From: Bacillota bacterium
GTDB lineage: Bacteria > Bacillota_E > Sulfobacillia > Sulfobacillales > Sulfobacillaceae
Length of the DNA stretch: 5,571 nt
Assembly: GCA_021802375.1 (NCBI GenBank)
Contig: JAKAAL010000345.1
Coordinates: 1 to 5,571 of the forward strand
Direction: 5' to 3'
In this document: positions 4,954 to 5,571 of the stretch, piece by piece
How positions within the stretch are numbered: the stretch's first letter is position 1
Layout: every line of letters starts with the position of its first letter
Notes under the pieces: generated by a model
What the model saw: only the letters and a program-made list of their open reading frames with translations
Told to the model about the DNA's origin: nothing
Database searches by the model: none
Made by a program: the position numbers and the translations under genes

Positions 4954-5571
4954 TTATAGTCTCACCCTTGCCAACGCCATCAACTGGCCCGTCAACCGAT
5001 CCAACATACCAGACTCCATGACCCCGGCAACCCGCAACTGCCTTCGAATAAACTTCTGCATTTCCCGTTGGACATCCTCCTTCACCTGCCAATCGATGAC
5101 GCGTAGCCCCTGAAGTCCTTCCACAATCGATTCAGACAGAGCGGTCATGGATTCCGCGCGGTCTCCTGTGACATCTAACACCGCGGTCAACAAACTCCTA
5201 AACGCGGACACCGTAGGGGACAGCCCATCGCTTTGACTCCCTTGAACAATATCCCGGGCGTCATCCCGCATGGCCGCCATCTGTTGCAAGAGGTCTGCCA
5301 ACGTAATGCGGAGTTGACGGTATTGCTGAATCAACTCGTCTAACCGTTGCCGCAACGATGTCCACGCCACAGGGTTTTCCTTCTGACGCACTCGAATTTC
5401 ATGGCGCAAGGCGTGTTCCATTTCATGGGCTCGAGCTTCGGGATTGGGAAGCCCTTCTAAGATTTTTTGATGAAACGCAGGATCGAGAATGGAGATCGGG
5501 TCTAAAAGGCTGGTAACGCCCGAAGACCGAATATGGTCATCAATCAGTTGACGCACCTTGGCTCCCACACC
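4954..5571 (-). CDS. hsdR: Type I restriction enzyme R subunit, C-terminal part (partial)
   Basis: The 205 visible codons run off the right edge, so the start lies outside; the GTG at 5568 is internal. The order of motifs matches the C-terminal end of HsdR (DUF3387-type helical region): KVRQLIDDHIRSSG, PISILDPAFHQKI, then the EMEHALRHEIRVRQKENPVA stretch that in relatives reads like AxEMEHAxRxHIRxHxxEDP, then SLRQRLDELIQQYR. Later come LRVIDWQVKEDVQREMQKFI and a closing helix, LMALARVRL. HsdR is the motor and nuclease subunit that translocates and cuts DNA lacking the HsdM methylation mark, in a complex with HsdM and HsdS. The nuclease and helicase domains would lie off the window to the right, as presumably do hsdM and hsdS. 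It is followed after 24 bases by the unrecognised gene. Confidence 0.85.
   Translation of the reverse strand, partial: GVGAKVRQLIDDHIRSSGVTSLLDPISILDPAFHQKILEGLPNPEARAHEMEHALRHEIRVRQKENPVAWTSLRQRLDELIQQYRQLRITLADLLQQMAAMRDDARDIVQGSQSDGLSPTVSAFRSLLTAVLDVTGDRAESMTALSESIVEGLQGLRVIDWQVKEDVQREMQKFIRRQLRVAGVMESGMLDRLTGQLMALARVRL

Noticed and set aside
1..5571. CRISPR array, tRNA or rRNA genes
   Set aside because: No regularly spaced repeat-spacer units, and no cloverleaf or ribosomal RNA signature sequence was seen on either strand.

Overview
The window looks like bacterial accessory (defence-island) DNA of moderate GC. Genes are preceded by purine-rich Shine-Dalgarno sequences, and nothing in the sequence fixes the species. 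Four genes can be supported in full and a fifth runs off the right edge. The DNA between them is unusually long and carries decayed mobile-element sequence.

From the right: positions 4954-5571 (minus strand) encode the C-terminal end of a type I restriction enzyme R subunit (HsdR). Twenty-four bases downstream, on the same strand, is an unrecognised gene starting at GTG 4929. Its frame stops at an in-frame TAG (4321-4323), then continues open for 163 codons to 3832. It is therefore either a roughly 365-residue gene with a nonsense mutation, a gene read through an amber codon, or a 202-residue protein followed by a remnant. Converging on it from the plus strand is a complete YgjP-type zinc metallopeptidase (3234-3953), a family known to sit beside type I restriction genes. 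The extended minus-strand frame would overlap its last 122 bases.

Divergent from the metallopeptidase is a minus-strand gene (2087-3076) for a 329-residue protein with one N-terminal membrane anchor and a helical cytosolic body. The 157-base divergent spacer contains a 7-base dyad and candidate promoters. Next comes about 750 bases with no intact gene. It holds the 5' end of an IS21-family istA transposase gene, inactivated by a TAG and truncated (about 1563-1849), plus two hairpins and an AT-rich dyad. A minus-strand gene (524-1339) follows, encoding a winged-helix plus PD-(D/E)XK nuclease-like protein. The leftmost 523 bases contain no convincing complete gene but do contain direct repeats set 21 bases apart.

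Taken together, the type I restriction end, metallopeptidase, standalone nuclease-like protein, membrane protein of unknown role and IS debris suggest a restriction/defence island. The most unusual items are the amber-interrupted hsdR-linked gene and the standalone nuclease-like gene.
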